From Deltaproteobacteria bacterium (lineage in GTDB: Bacteria; Desulfobacterota_B; Binatia; UBA9968): 15,140 nt of DNA. A program made the position numbers and the translations under genes. Below the pieces are notes generated by a model. That model made no database searches, was not told the origin of the DNA, and saw only the letters and a program-made list of their open reading frames with translations. The stretch lies in NCBI GenBank assembly GCA_027297485.1, contig JAPUHZ010000195.1, positions 1 through 15,140 of the forward strand. Reading direction: 5' to 3'. This document shows positions 7,612 to 15,106 of this stretch, piece by piece (position 1 is the stretch's first letter; every line of letters starts with the position of its first letter).

Positions 7612-8339
7612 CTTTTCCGCATGCTCACTAGGGTTCCAATCCCTTCCCCACAAACCACTCTCTTGATATTGCCCTTCTCCATAATATTAAAGACGATGAT
7701 GGGGAGGTTGTTGTCCATACAAAGGGAGATCGCCGTAGAGTCCATGACCTTGAGTTTCTTGTTGAGCACCTCGATATAGGTCAACTCTCCGTACATCTTG
7801 GCCCCCTGATGCTTTAAAGGGTCCGCATCATAGACCCCCTCAACTTTTGTGGCCTTAAGGATGACCTCGGCGCCGATTTCCATGGCGCGAAGGCTTGCGG
7901 TCGTGTCGGTCGTAAAATAGGGATTGCCGGTTCCTCCCGCAAAAATGACCACCCGACCCTTCTCTAGATGCCGCCTTGCGCGTCGTCGAATATAAGGCTC
8001 TGCCACCTGACGCATTTCAAGGGCGGACAGGACTCGCGTGGGAACATCGATTTTTTCCAGGGCATCCTGCAGAGCTATGCTGTTAATGACCGTTGCCAGC
8101 ATCCCCATATTGTCAGCACTGGCCCGCTCCATCCCTCCCTCGCTTGCCTCGGCGCCTCGGAAGATATTGCCCCCTCCGATCACCAAGGCCATCTCACAAC
8201 CCATTTCCTTGATTTCTTTAATCTCTTCGGCAAATGCCCGCACCATCTTGCCGTCAATGCCGTATCTTTGTTCCCCGGCGAAAACTTCTCCTGTAACCTT
8301 CAAGATAGCCCGTTTGTACTTGAGCTTTATACTGTTCAT
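7608..8339 (-). CDS. pyrH: Uridylate kinase (UMP kinase)
   Basis: PyrH phosphorylates UMP to UDP in pyrimidine nucleotide synthesis. It belongs to the amino-acid-kinase fold, is hexameric, and in many bacteria is activated by GTP and inhibited by UTP. With the ATG start the product has 243 residues. Motifs: ILKVTGE (12-18), phosphate-binding GGGNIFRG (55-62), [16 protein letters not shown] (131-146), [12 protein letters not shown] (163-174) and VMDSTAIS (198-205). A TTG codon directly before the ATG could add one residue; the AGG ribosome-binding bases upstream lie about 8 bases from the ATG and 5 from the TTG, so I prefer the ATG. tsf ends 28 bases upstream and frr overlaps its stop by 4 bases. 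Confidence 0.95.
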   Translation of the reverse strand: MNSIKLKYKRAILKVTGEVFAGEQRYGIDGKMVRAFAEEIKEIKEMGCEMALVIGGGNIFRGAEASEGGMERASADNMGMLATVINSIALQDALEKIDVPTRVLSALEMRQVAEPYIRRRARRHLEKGRVVIFAGGTGNPYFTTDTTASLRAMEIGAEVILKATKVEGVYDADPLKHQGAKMYGELTYIEVLNKKLKVMDSTAISLCMDNNLPIIVFNIMEKGNIKRVVCGEGIGTLVSMRKR

Positions 8340-8367
8340 CAAGAGCGCCTATTCATAGCAAAATGTG

Positions 8368-8976
8368 TTATGGGTTCTCCATTCCCCCCCCCAGGTGGTA
8401 CCGCACAAAACGGCGCACCTGGATCTTCTCTCCAAGCCGAGCAATGGCTTCTTGTATCAGCTCTCCTACCTTACGATCTGGGTCCTTGATAAAGGCTTGC
8501 ACCAAGAGACAGACCTCGGAATAAAAACGCTCCATCTTGCCTTCCACGATTTTGTCAACAATCTTTTCGGGCTTACCCGAATCCAAAGCCTGACGGCGAT
8601 AGATCTCCCGCTCCCTTTCTATCTCCTGCGGCGGCACATCCTCCGGCCGGACATATCGTGGGTTGGCAGCGGCGATCTGCATGGCGACGTCTTTCAGCAA
8701 ACTCTGAAATTCCGGCGCCCGGGCCAAAGAGTCCGTCTCGCAGTTCAGCTCAACTAAAACGCCGATTTTCCCTCCGGCGTGAATATACGCCCCCACAAGT
8801 CCTTCTGCAGCCACACGGCTCATCTTTTTAGTCGCTACCGCCAGGCCTTTGCGGCGCAAATAGTCCACCGCCTTTTCCATGTCTCCCTCAGATTCGGCCA
8901 AGGCCTTTTTACAATCCATCATCCCTGTGCCGGTTTTCTCTCTGAGCTCTTTAACCGAAGATGCCTTGACTTCCAT
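8368..8976 (-). CDS. tsf: Translation elongation factor Ts
   Basis: EF-Ts is the guanine-nucleotide exchange factor that regenerates EF-Tu-GTP. The 202-residue product is the short form (E. coli has 283 residues), similar in size to those of Thermus and many other phyla. The N-terminal UBA-like domain has VKELREKTGTGMMDCKKALA (8-27), the key EF-Tu-contacting segment. VGAYIHAGGKIGVLVELNCE and FQSLLKDVAMQIAAANPRYV are typical of the core. The end RFVRYHLGGGMENP resembles the usual gly-x-gly-hydrophobic-Glu terminus. A run of nine G lies at 8384-8392 (minus strand), just before the last few codons, and is a potential slip or sequencing-error site. The gene follows rpsB by 5 bases, the near-universal arrangement. 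Confidence 0.96.
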   Translation of the reverse strand: MEVKASSVKELREKTGTGMMDCKKALAESEGDMEKAVDYLRRKGLAVATKKMSRVAAEGLVGAYIHAGGKIGVLVELNCETDSLARAPEFQSLLKDVAMQIAAANPRYVRPEDVPPQEIEREREIYRRQALDSGKPEKIVDKIVEGKMERFYSEVCLLVQAFIKDPDRKVGELIQEAIARLGEKIQVRRFVRYHLGGGMENP

Positions 8977-8981
8977 CTGAC

Positions 8982-9773
8982 TTAAGTCCCTCTTGCCGCC
9001 GAATCCTCTGTCACCTGGTTCTCCCCAGCGCCAACCGTTGGCTGCTCGGCCTTTTCGTCTTCTTTTGCCTTCGCTATGGCCTGTTCATGGAGCGTCTTCC
9101 CCTCGAGCACTGCGTCCGCGATGGCGGCGCAAAAAAGACGGATGGCTCGGATCGCATCGTCGTTCCCAGGGACTTTGTAATCCACCATATCCGGGTTGCA
9201 ATTAGTATCGACTACGGCTACTACAGGGATACCCAGCTTTCTTGCCTCCCGAACGGCAATCTCCTCCTGTCGAGGATCGATAACAAAAATGGCGTCGGGG
9301 AGCTTTTTCATTCCTTTAATCCCGCCCAAGAACTGTTCCAGCTTATCCTTTTCACGCTTAAGACCTAGCATCTCCTTCTTCGTCAACGCCTCAACGATCT
9401 TGGGGTCATTCTCCTTCTCCTCGAGCTTTCGCAATCGCTCAATGCTCTGACGGATGGTCGAGAAGTTAGTGAGGGTTCCTCCCAGCCAACGGTTATGGAC
9501 ATGAGACATGCCGCATCGTTCAGCCTCCTCCTTGATCGACTCTTGGGCTTGCTTTTTCGTGCCCACAAAAAGGATCTGCCCTCCAGGGGTCGCTAGGTCT
9601 CGAACAAAGGCAACGACTTCTCTAAACAACGTGACTGTTTGCTGAAGATCTATAATATGGATGCCATTGCGCGCACCAAAAATATAAGGCTTCATCTTAG
9701 GGTTCCAGCGGCTGGTCTGGTGGCCGAAATGGACCCCAGCCTCTAAAAGCTGTTTCATAGATATCTCTGTCAT
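8982..9773 (-). CDS. rpsB: 30S ribosomal protein S2
   Basis: S2 binds the 30S head-body junction and is needed to recruit S1. The 263-residue product starts [20 protein letters not shown]. It continues with [20 protein letters not shown], the [19 protein letters not shown] region, [19 protein letters not shown], and [19 protein letters not shown] followed by [20 protein letters not shown]; all are strongly conserved S2 blocks. The last 30 or so residues form an acidic, low-complexity tail. The first ATG is supported by AAGGAG (9782-9787) 8 bases upstream, in preference to the internal Met6. It is the first gene of the translation cluster and follows a 97-base non-coding interval after rho. 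Confidence 0.97.
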   Translation of the reverse strand: MTEISMKQLLEAGVHFGHQTSRWNPKMKPYIFGARNGIHIIDLQQTVTLFREVVAFVRDLATPGGQILFVGTKKQAQESIKEEAERCGMSHVHNRWLGGTLTNFSTIRQSIERLRKLEEKENDPKIVEALTKKEMLGLKREKDKLEQFLGGIKGMKKLPDAIFVIDPRQEEIAVREARKLGIPVVAVVDTNCNPDMVDYKVPGNDDAIRAIRLFCAAIADAVLEGKTLHEQAIAKAKEDEKAEQPTVGAGENQVTEDSAARGT

Positions 9774-9809
9774 AAACTGTGCTCCTTAAAAAAACTTAGT
9801 GATTTTGCG

Positions 9810-9838
9810 CTTTTAACAAAGATCTGCGGCCTGTGCAA
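9810..9838 (-). promoter_or_regulatory. Weak candidate promoter upstream of rpsB
   Basis: On the minus strand TTGCAC (9833-9838) and TAAAAG (9810-9815) are spaced by 17 bases, resembling a sigma-70 pair with 3/6 and 4/6 matches. It would give a leader of about 30 bases before the rpsB ATG. Only the spacing and the location in the rho-rpsB interval support it. Confidence 0.25.
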
Positions 9839-9870
9839 GGCAGCCAAAAGAGCCGGAGAGATGGGGAGAG

Positions 9871-11169
9871 CTATTGGTTCATCGATTCAAGGAATTCTTT
9901 GTTGTTTTTTGTCCCACTAATTTTATCCAACAAAAACTCCATGGCCTCCACCGCGCTCAATTGAGACAACACCTTACGCAGTATCCAGATTCGGTTAAGG
10001 TCTTCCCTCGAGACCAAAAGCTCCTCTTTCCTCGTCCCCGACTTGTTGATGTCGATGGCCGGGAAAACCCGCTTATCCATCAGTCGTCGGTCCAAATGAA
10101 TCTCCATGTTGCCAGTCCCCTTAAACTCTTCAAAGATAACCTCATCCATGCGGCTTCCGGTATCGATCAGGGCAGTCGCAATGATCGTGAGACTTCCCCC
10201 GTCCTCGATGTTGCGGGCAGCCCCAAAAAATTTTTTCGGTTTGTGGAGCGCATTGGAGTCAACTCCACCGGAGAGGATCTTCCCACTGGGGGGAACTACC
10301 GCATTATAGGCCCGGGCAAGACGGGTAATGCTGTCGAGGAGGATGACTACGTCCTTCCCGTGCTCCACCAACCGTCTGGCCTTTTCGATCACCATCTCGG
10401 CAACTTGGACGTGGCGCGTCGCAGGCTCGTCAAAGGTGGAGCTGACCACTTCGCCGTTCACCGAACGCTGCATATCGGTGACTTCTTCCGGTCGTTCGTC
10501 AATAAGGAGGACAATCAGAATCACCTCTTGGTGGTTATTGACAATGGCCTTGGCGATGTTCTGTAGCATCATCGTCTTACCCGTTCTGGGAGCGGCCACG
10601 ATCAGCCCCCTCTGCCCTTTTCCAATCGGAATTAAAAGATCGACGGTCCGTGTCGTATATTCGTCGGGCATATATTCCAATTGGAAGCGTTCATTGGGGT
10701 AGAGGGGCGTAAGGTTATCAAAGAGGATCTTGTCCCTTGCCTTCTCGGGATCCTCGTAGTTAATGGCCTCCACCTTGAGCAGGGCAAAGTAACGTTCCCC
10801 TTCCTTCGGAGGGCGAATCTGCCCTGATATGATATCGCCTGTGCGAAGACTGAATCGGCGGATCTGGCTGGGGGAAACATAGATGTCGTCCGGACCGGGG
10901 AGGTAGTTATAGTCCGGGGCCCTGAGAAAACCGAAGCCGTCAGGAAGGGTCTCCAATACGCCTTCCCCGTATACATAACCGTTCTGCTCAGTCTGGGCCT
11001 GCAATATAGCAAAGATCAACTCCTGTCTGCGCATATTGGCCGCGCCCTCGATATTGAAATTCTTACCGATCAATGCCAACTCGCTGATCTTCATATCCTT
11101 AAGAGACTTGAGATTTAACCCGTTCACTTCCACGGGTTCATTTTCGGCTCGGGTCTTTCCACGTACCAT
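9871..11169 (-). CDS. rho: Transcription termination factor Rho
   Basis: Rho is the hexameric RNA-dependent ATPase helicase that ends transcription of untranslated RNA. From the ATG at 11169 the product has 432 residues. The N-terminal Rho domain has [20 protein letters not shown]. The cold-shock-like primary RNA-binding domain includes DGFGFLR (77-83) and [13 protein letters not shown]. The ATPase core has Walker A AAPRTGKT (192-199), Walker [11 protein letters not shown] (216-225), [13 protein letters not shown], and the Q/R-loop region with [27 protein letters not shown] 9 bases before this ATG supports it; an in-frame TTG 27 bases upstream would add nine residues but has no ribosome-binding site. 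Rho is usually about 415-420 residues, so the N-terminus is slightly long. A leader of about 250 bases precedes it. Confidence 0.96.
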   Translation of the reverse strand: MVRGKTRAENEPVEVNGLNLKSLKDMKISELALIGKNFNIEGAANMRRQELIFAILQAQTEQNGYVYGEGVLETLPDGFGFLRAPDYNYLPGPDDIYVSPSQIRRFSLRTGDIISGQIRPPKEGERYFALLKVEAINYEDPEKARDKILFDNLTPLYPNERFQLEYMPDEYTTRTVDLLIPIGKGQRGLIVAAPRTGKTMMLQNIAKAIVNNHQEVILIVLLIDERPEEVTDMQRSVNGEVVSSTFDEPATRHVQVAEMVIEKARRLVEHGKDVVILLDSITRLARAYNAVVPPSGKILSGGVDSNALHKPKKFFGAARNIEDGGSLTIIATALIDTGSRMDEVIFEEFKGTGNMEIHLDRRLMDKRVFPAIDINKSGTRKEELLVSREDLNRIWILRKVLSQLSAVEAMEFLLDKISGTKNNKEFLESMNQ

Positions 11170-11178
11170 AGAGATGCG

Positions 11179-11185
11179 TCTCCTT
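11179..11185 (-). promoter_or_regulatory. Ribosome-binding site that sets the rho start
   Basis: On the minus strand AAGGAGA lies 9 bases before the ATG at 11169 and downstream of the alternative TTG at 11196. It therefore supports the shorter 432-residue reading of Rho. Confidence 0.65.
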
Positions 11186-11351
11186 TTCTCCCTCAAAGTG
11201 AAAGTGCTGAAGGTTTAACAACCGCCCCTTGCCATTCCGGCGGATGCGACTGCTTACAGACACAGTATTTCAAAACGACAAAGGCTTTGACACAGACGTG
11301 AATATTTTTTGTTTGAAATCCAAATCAAACTTCTAGGTCGGGATACAGTGA

Positions 11352-11381
11352 ATGATAACCTTAGTGTGGGGTTAGTTCCAA
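11352..11381 (-). promoter_or_regulatory. Candidate sigma-70-type promoter for rho
   Basis: On the minus strand TTGGAA (11376-11381, 4/6 match to TTGACA) and TATCAT (11352-11357, 5/6 match to TATAAT) are separated by 18 bases. Initiation just downstream would give an untranslated leader of roughly 175 bases before the rho ATG. It is the best pair I found in this interval, but it is a consensus match only. Confidence 0.35.
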
Positions 11382-11419
11382 GAAAAACCGCTGAATAGAG
11401 CAACCAATAGACGCTTATA

Positions 11420-12484
11420 TTAAGGAAACGCGATTTCCTTGTCAACCCCCTTCTCATCTTTTCTTACTTCACTCCTGGAGCCCCTTTCCGTCAAAGAGTC
11501 TAAAAGCCCTTTCATGTCCTGAAATAGTGGAGCGTGAAAATCTAAGGCCACACCAGACCGAGGGTGGCAGAATCCGAGTCTCTCGGCATGGAGCGCTTGG
11601 CGCGGAAAGTCAGTCAGACCCGGCGTCTCCACGTGATTTTTGGAAAGACCCCGCCACTTGCGACCGTAGATTCGGTCCCCCACCACCGGATATCCCTGGT
11701 CTGCCAGATGGACTCGGATTTGATGGGTCCGTCCAGTACGGAGCTTCAAACGTAACAACGTGACCCAAGAAAAACGATTCCCCTGGAGTCCCACCCTGAA
11801 GAAGTTTTCCACTTGCCATTCGGTTATGGCCTCCCTCAACCGAGCGTGGGAGTGGATGCTCGACATTCTCTTTCGGTCGCTCCGGTGACGTCCGATGGGG
11901 CGATCTATGATCCCCCTCTTCCTATCGATCTTGCCCCACACCAGGGCGAGATACTCTTTGCAGACCCGCCGCTCCTTGAACTGGCGGGCTATTTGGTGAA
12001 AGGCCTGTCCGTGCTTGGCGATGACCATGACACCCGAAGTATCCTTGTCCAGTCGGTGGACAATCCCAGGGCGCCTTTCCCCTCCAATCCCCTGGAGATT
12101 CGGACAGTGATAGAGGAGGGCGTTGACTAAGGTCCCGCGGCGATTCCCTGCGGCGGGATGGACCACCATTCCGGGGGCTTTATTTACCACGAGGCAATCC
12201 TCATCTTCGTAAAGGATATCGAGGGGAAGCGGTTCGGGCACTAATGCTGTGTCCTGCGGAGGGAGCCATTGAATCTCAATCAAGTCGCTTGATTTGAGAC
12301 GGGCGCTGGGCCTAGTCCTTCGGCCGTTGACGGTGACTTGTCCTGCGGCAATCATCTTTTGGATCCCTGAACGGCTTAACCCCTTGATCTCCGAAAGACC
12401 GAGAAATTGATGCGTCAAGAAAAGATCCAGGCGCGCACCAATATGCTCTTTGTCGATTAGGGTTACCTTGCTAATCCCGCCCAT
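11420..12484 (-). CDS. rluD: RluD-family 23S rRNA pseudouridine synthase
   Basis: The family converts specific uridines of 23S rRNA (helix 69 positions 1911/1915/1917 for E. coli RluD) to pseudouridine. The 354-residue protein has an N-terminal S4 RNA-binding domain (about 15-75, with SRSGIQKMIAAGQVTVNGRR). The catalytic RluA-type domain has LVVNKAPGMVVHPAAGN (98-114) and the motif HRLDKDTSGVMVIAK (143-157), whose Asp146 is the nucleophile. LKLRTGRTHQIRVHL and YPVVGDRIYGRK complete it. The C-terminal 25 residues are a charged extension. The exact target site cannot be read from sequence; RluD is likelier than RluA or RluC because of the S4 domain and the adjacent motifs. Its ATG lies 22 bases inside the 3' end of ribF, implying coupled translation. 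Confidence 0.9.
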   Translation of the reverse strand: MGGISKVTLIDKEHIGARLDLFLTHQFLGLSEIKGLSRSGIQKMIAAGQVTVNGRRTRPSARLKSSDLIEIQWLPPQDTALVPEPLPLDILYEDEDCLVVNKAPGMVVHPAAGNRRGTLVNALLYHCPNLQGIGGERRPGIVHRLDKDTSGVMVIAKHGQAFHQIARQFKERRVCKEYLALVWGKIDRKRGIIDRPIGRHRSDRKRMSSIHSHARLREAITEWQVENFFRVGLQGNRFSWVTLLRLKLRTGRTHQIRVHLADQGYPVVGDRIYGRKWRGLSKNHVETPGLTDFPRQALHAERLGFCHPRSGVALDFHAPLFQDMKGLLDSLTERGSRSEVRKDEKGVDKEIAFP

Positions 12485-13419
12485 TTATCCAGCTCGATCC
12501 GGCTCAGGATTTCTTGTGCGCTTAGGACGTCCTTTTTCATCTGCTTGACTAAAAGGTCCGGTGAGGGAAATTTTTTCTCTTCTCGAATCCTCTTAATGAA
12601 AAACAGACTTACTTGTTGGCCATAGAGGTCCTCTTGGAAATCGAAGATATAGCTTTCGATCGTCCTCGGTCCCTCTCCGAATGTAGGATTAAACCCCACA
12701 TTGGTAACGCTCGGCCACAGGCGCCCGTCAACCTGCAAAAAAGTGGCATAGATTCCGTCTAGAGGTAGTACTTCAATTCGGGTGACAATGTTGGCTGTCG
12801 GAAATCCAAGATTCCTGCCCCTCTGGTGACCAGGAGCTACTCGCCCCGAGACGAAATGGTAGCGGCCCAGGAAGCGGTGGACCTCGTGCACGTCTCCCTG
12901 CTCTATCAGCTTCCTTATCCGACTACTACTGATGCGTGCCCCCTCCAGTTGTATCGGCTCTACAATCCCAACCTTTAGCCCTCCCTCCGCTCCCCATCGG
13001 ATCAAATCCTCTACTCGACCCTTTCTTCCCTTTCCAAACCTTAAGTCTCTCCCGACCCAGATCTTATGAACTTTGAGCCGATCGATCAAATAATGTCGAA
13101 CAAACTCTTCAGCCTCTACATTCGCAAAGGTTGGATTGAATGCTTGAATAATCACTACCTCCACTCCTGAGGATTGGAAGAGGCGCATCTTGTCCTTGTG
13201 GGCCAAGATCAACCGAGGCGCCCGCTCAGGGGCCAAGATTTTGAGCGGATGGGGCTCAAAGGTCAAAACAACTGAGCGGCCACCCTGGCTCTTTGCCTCT
13301 TGAACCACCCGCTGCAAAAGGGCTTGGTGGCCCAAGTGAATACCGTCAAAGTTACCCATGGAGAGGATGGGTTTGGAAATCGATAGGTTCCGGTCCTCAC
13401 TATGACGAAGGATCTCCAT
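12463..13419 (-). CDS. ribF: Bifunctional riboflavin kinase/FMN adenylyltransferase
   Basis: RibF phosphorylates riboflavin to FMN and adenylates FMN to FAD in the cytoplasm. The 318-residue length is typical. The N-terminal adenylyltransferase has the nucleotidyltransferase loop GNFDGIHLGH (22-31), LTFEPHPLKIL (52-62) and ISSSRIRKLI (163-172). The C-terminal flavokinase domain (about 184-310) has GRNLGFPTANI (201-211), DGIYAT (221-226), NVGFNPTFGEG (240-250), Glu255 and FDFQEDLYGQ (259-268). There is no good Shine-Dalgarno sequence before the ATG; the 140 bases separating it from cpoB carry a heptad inverted repeat. The rluD start lies within its last codons. Confidence 0.96.
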   Translation of the reverse strand: MEILRHSEDRNLSISKPILSMGNFDGIHLGHQALLQRVVQEAKSQGGRSVVLTFEPHPLKILAPERAPRLILAHKDKMRLFQSSGVEVVIIQAFNPTFANVEAEEFVRHYLIDRLKVHKIWVGRDLRFGKGRKGRVEDLIRWGAEGGLKVGIVEPIQLEGARISSSRIRKLIEQGDVHEVHRFLGRYHFVSGRVAPGHQRGRNLGFPTANIVTRIEVLPLDGIYATFLQVDGRLWPSVTNVGFNPTFGEGPRTIESYIFDFQEDLYGQQVSLFFIKRIREEKKFPSPDLLVKQMKKDVLSAQEILSRIELDKWAGLAR

Positions 13420-13434
13420 GATTTTGTCAGGGTA

Positions 13435-13503
13435 AGCGTTCAGCCATCAGCGTTCAGCTTCGATCCGCACCCTTTGCCGAAGTGCTGACTGCTGAAAGCT
13501 GGC
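13435..13503. repeat. Heptad-periodic inverted repeat between cpoB and ribF
   Basis: TCAGC recurs every 7 bases in the left arm (13440, 13447, 13454), and the opposing right arm contains GCTGACTGCTGAAAGCT (13484-13500). The 20 bases at 13435-13454 pair with 13481-13500 at about 15 of 20 positions. The 13 bases at 13440-13452 are the exact reverse complement of 3100-3112, and 13435-13460 matches the complement of 3092-3117 at 24 of 26. Two copies of one dispersed intergenic element are therefore present in the window, both separating unrelated gene groups. Confidence 0.75.
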
Positions 13504-13559
13504 AAAAGCGGGGTAAAAAGCTCAGGGATGGGTTTTGATGGCTCAGTATCCGCGAGTGG

Positions 13560-14441
13560 TCATGACTCCAAGGCTTTCAGTTTCTGCTTTGCCTTAACCA
13601 CCTCTTGCGACTGGGGATATCGATCGATAAGTTCCTGGAGAATCAAACGGGCGTCCAGCCTGTCACCCAGCTCTGCAAAGGCAAACGCCAGCTTGAGAAG
13701 TGATGCCGGCACCTTGTCCCCCTTGGGATATTTGCGCCGCACCGCGTCAAACTCCAGGATGGCTTGATCGAATTCCCTCAAGGCATAATGGCCCTCTCCA
13801 ATCCAATACTGGGCATTGTCCGAATAATCGCTCTCAGGATACTTTTTCAGAAACTCCTTAAATCGAGCGATAGAACCCCGGTAATCTTTTTCTTCTAGCA
13901 GCTTGCGCGCCTCCTCGTAGTTCCTCCTCACCACATCAGATTCTCCTGGAGTTTTTCCTCTATAAAATTTGCTTGTGGGCTCAGTCTCTCCTGAGGTTCT
14001 TGGCTCCTGTCTGCGCACTGTTGCCAAGAGGGTCTCCCGGAGCAGGCGCAATTCCTCCTCGCGGGCCTTCAAGAGAATCCCTTGAGCCTTGAGGGTCTCG
14101 TCGATTTTAGCGATCCGGCCTTCCATCTCTTTGATTCTCTGATCCCCCTCGCGAGTCGACTGACCGATCTGACGGCCCGTATGGTATTGAACTTCCGCCA
14201 CCTTCTCTTTTAAGGCGTTCAGTTCCCGCTGTATCTTCTGGAGATTGGCGCGGGTGTCAGCCAAGCTAGAGCGGACACTATCAAATTCATTACGAATAGC
14301 GGCGCTCTGCGTTAGGACATTTCTGTTCGCGGCTCGAAGGCGCCTCTGCTCTCTCTCTATGACCTCTAGCTGTTGAGCAGTGGGGCAGGCCGACAGCATC
14401 GCGCCACCCAATACGAGAAGCGAAAAAAAAGGCCACTTCAT
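13560..14441 (-). CDS. cpoB: Tol-Pal system protein CpoB/YbgF, lipoprotein form
   Basis: CpoB works with the Tol-Pal machine and, in E. coli, coordinates peptidoglycan synthesis with outer-membrane constriction at division. The 293-residue product starts MKWPFFSLLVLGGAMLSAC, a type II signal peptide whose lipobox LSAC places the lipidated Cys at residue 19; E. coli CpoB is instead a soluble periplasmic protein. A long coiled coil follows (about 24-140, heptad-rich in Glu, Arg, Leu). A Ser/Thr/Gly linker leads to three TPR-type repeats (about 173-206, 210-243, 247-280) with AQYWIGEGHYALREFDQAI and KLAFAFAELGD, matching the YbgF C-terminal domain. Residue 20 is Pro, so outer-membrane retention is likely. 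The gene lies 57 bases after pal. No clear ribosome-binding site precedes the ATG. Confidence 0.88.
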   Translation of the reverse strand: MKWPFFSLLVLGGAMLSACPTAQQLEVIEREQRRLRAANRNVLTQSAAIRNEFDSVRSSLADTRANLQKIQRELNALKEKVAEVQYHTGRQIGQSTREGDQRIKEMEGRIAKIDETLKAQGILLKAREEELRLLRETLLATVRRQEPRTSGETEPTSKFYRGKTPGESDVVRRNYEEARKLLEEKDYRGSIARFKEFLKKYPESDYSDNAQYWIGEGHYALREFDQAILEFDAVRRKYPKGDKVPASLLKLAFAFAELGDRLDARLILQELIDRYPQSQEVVKAKQKLKALES

Positions 14442-14498
14442 GAGATGTTCGGAACTATGGAAGACAGGAGTCAGAATCCTGAATTGTGATTTCCGGCT

Positions 14499-15071
14499 TT
14501 ACGAGGCTGGCCGCGCGGTGGTGATGACAAAGCGGGCCCGGCGGTTCGTTTGCCAGCACTCTTCCGTCTTTTCCTTGCAAACGGGCAACTCCTCGCCATA
14601 GCTTATGGTTGATAATCGTCCCGCAGAAACGCCCAGGCTGACCAGGTAGTCCTTGGCGGCTTGCGCCCGTTGGGCACCCAGGGCCAGATTGTATTCGTTG
14701 GTTCCCCTCTCATCGCAATGACCCTCAATTTCCACTCGGGCCGAAGGGTTGGCCTTCAGCCAACCGACATTGGCTTTCAGGGTCTCTCGAGCATCACCAC
14801 GCAAATCATAGCTGTCAAAGTTGTAGTGGATGTCCTTTAAGGGACTGGAAGCAGGCGTGACTGGGGCTTTACCCTGTCGCTGCAACTCCAGACTTGTGAG
14901 TGGAGCAGGCTTAGGAGCCGCCTTGGCAGGCTGCTCTTTGACAGATGTCTGGGAAGGTGGAGGTGAAGAGGGCATCTCCGGTTTGGTCGTAGAAGGTGGA
15001 GGACAGCCGGTTAACACAAGAAAGGTGAAGAACATTAACCCATACAGTAGCGTGCTCAATCGATCAACCAT
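14499..15071 (-). CDS. pal: Peptidoglycan-associated lipoprotein Pal
   Basis: Pal anchors the outer membrane to peptidoglycan and is moved by the TolA-TolQR-TolB system during division. The 190-residue precursor has a signal peptide ending in lipobox LTGC with Cys23 as the lipidation site. A Pro/Ser/Lys-rich linker (about 24-75) follows. The OmpA-like domain (about 80-187) has IHYNFDSYDLRGDA (81-94), VEIEGHCDERGTNEYNLALG (113-132), Arg135, ISYGEELPVC (156-165) and NRRARFVI (176-183). Asp120 and Arg135 are the expected diaminopimelate-binding residues. Cys165 and Cys172 flank the loop before NRRAR and could form a disulfide, as in some family members. AGGAG lies close before the ATG. It follows tolB by 35 bases and precedes cpoB. 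Confidence 0.96.
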   Translation of the reverse strand: MVDRLSTLLYGLMFFTFLVLTGCPPPSTTKPEMPSSPPPSQTSVKEQPAKAAPKPAPLTSLELQRQGKAPVTPASSPLKDIHYNFDSYDLRGDARETLKANVGWLKANPSARVEIEGHCDERGTNEYNLALGAQRAQAAKDYLVSLGVSAGRLSTISYGEELPVCKEKTEECWQTNRRARFVITTARPAS

Positions 15072-15106
15072 CTTTCTCTCCTCATCTTAGTGCGCGAAAA
15101 AGGCAT

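Larger units (their letters stand above)
11170..11419 (-). promoter_or_regulatory. Non-coding leader region of rho
   Basis: This is the longest gene-free interval in the window (250 bases, between rluD and rho). It is visibly AT-richer than its neighbours. It contains a candidate promoter (11352-11381), a short inverted repeat GTTTGA/TCAAAC (11311-11330) next to an A/T tract, and, on the minus strand, a possible six-codon reading frame MARGGC ending just before the rho ribosome-binding site. No convincing intrinsic terminator for rluD is visible. Known rho genes are often autoregulated by Rho-dependent attenuation in a long leader; the length here is compatible with that, but no specific site is proven. 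Confidence 0.4.

Noticed and set aside
7612..7653. Longer frr start adding 14 residues
   Set aside because: It would overlap pyrH by 46 bases and exceed the very constant 185-residue RRF length; the ATGA overlap start fits better.
7968..8489. 173-codon plus-strand frame across pyrH and the end of tsf
   Set aside because: It crosses two well-identified genes on the other strand and shows no motif or start signal.
9815..9870. Terminator after rho (imperfect GCTGCC/GGCCGC hairpin)
   Set aside because: The stem is short with a mismatch and no U-tract follows.
9874..10566. 230-codon plus-strand open frame antisense to rho
   Set aside because: It is the mirror of conserved rho codons, has no ribosome-binding site or recognisable domain, and the rho reading explains the sequence fully.
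11311..11330. Terminator at the GTTTGA/TCAAAC palindrome
   Set aside because: On the transcribed minus strand it is followed by A, not T; only six pairs form.
11254..11457. 67-codon minus-strand frame spanning the rluD end and the rho leader
   Set aside because: It overlaps the rluD terminus in another frame, has no ribosome-binding site and no resemblance to a known protein.
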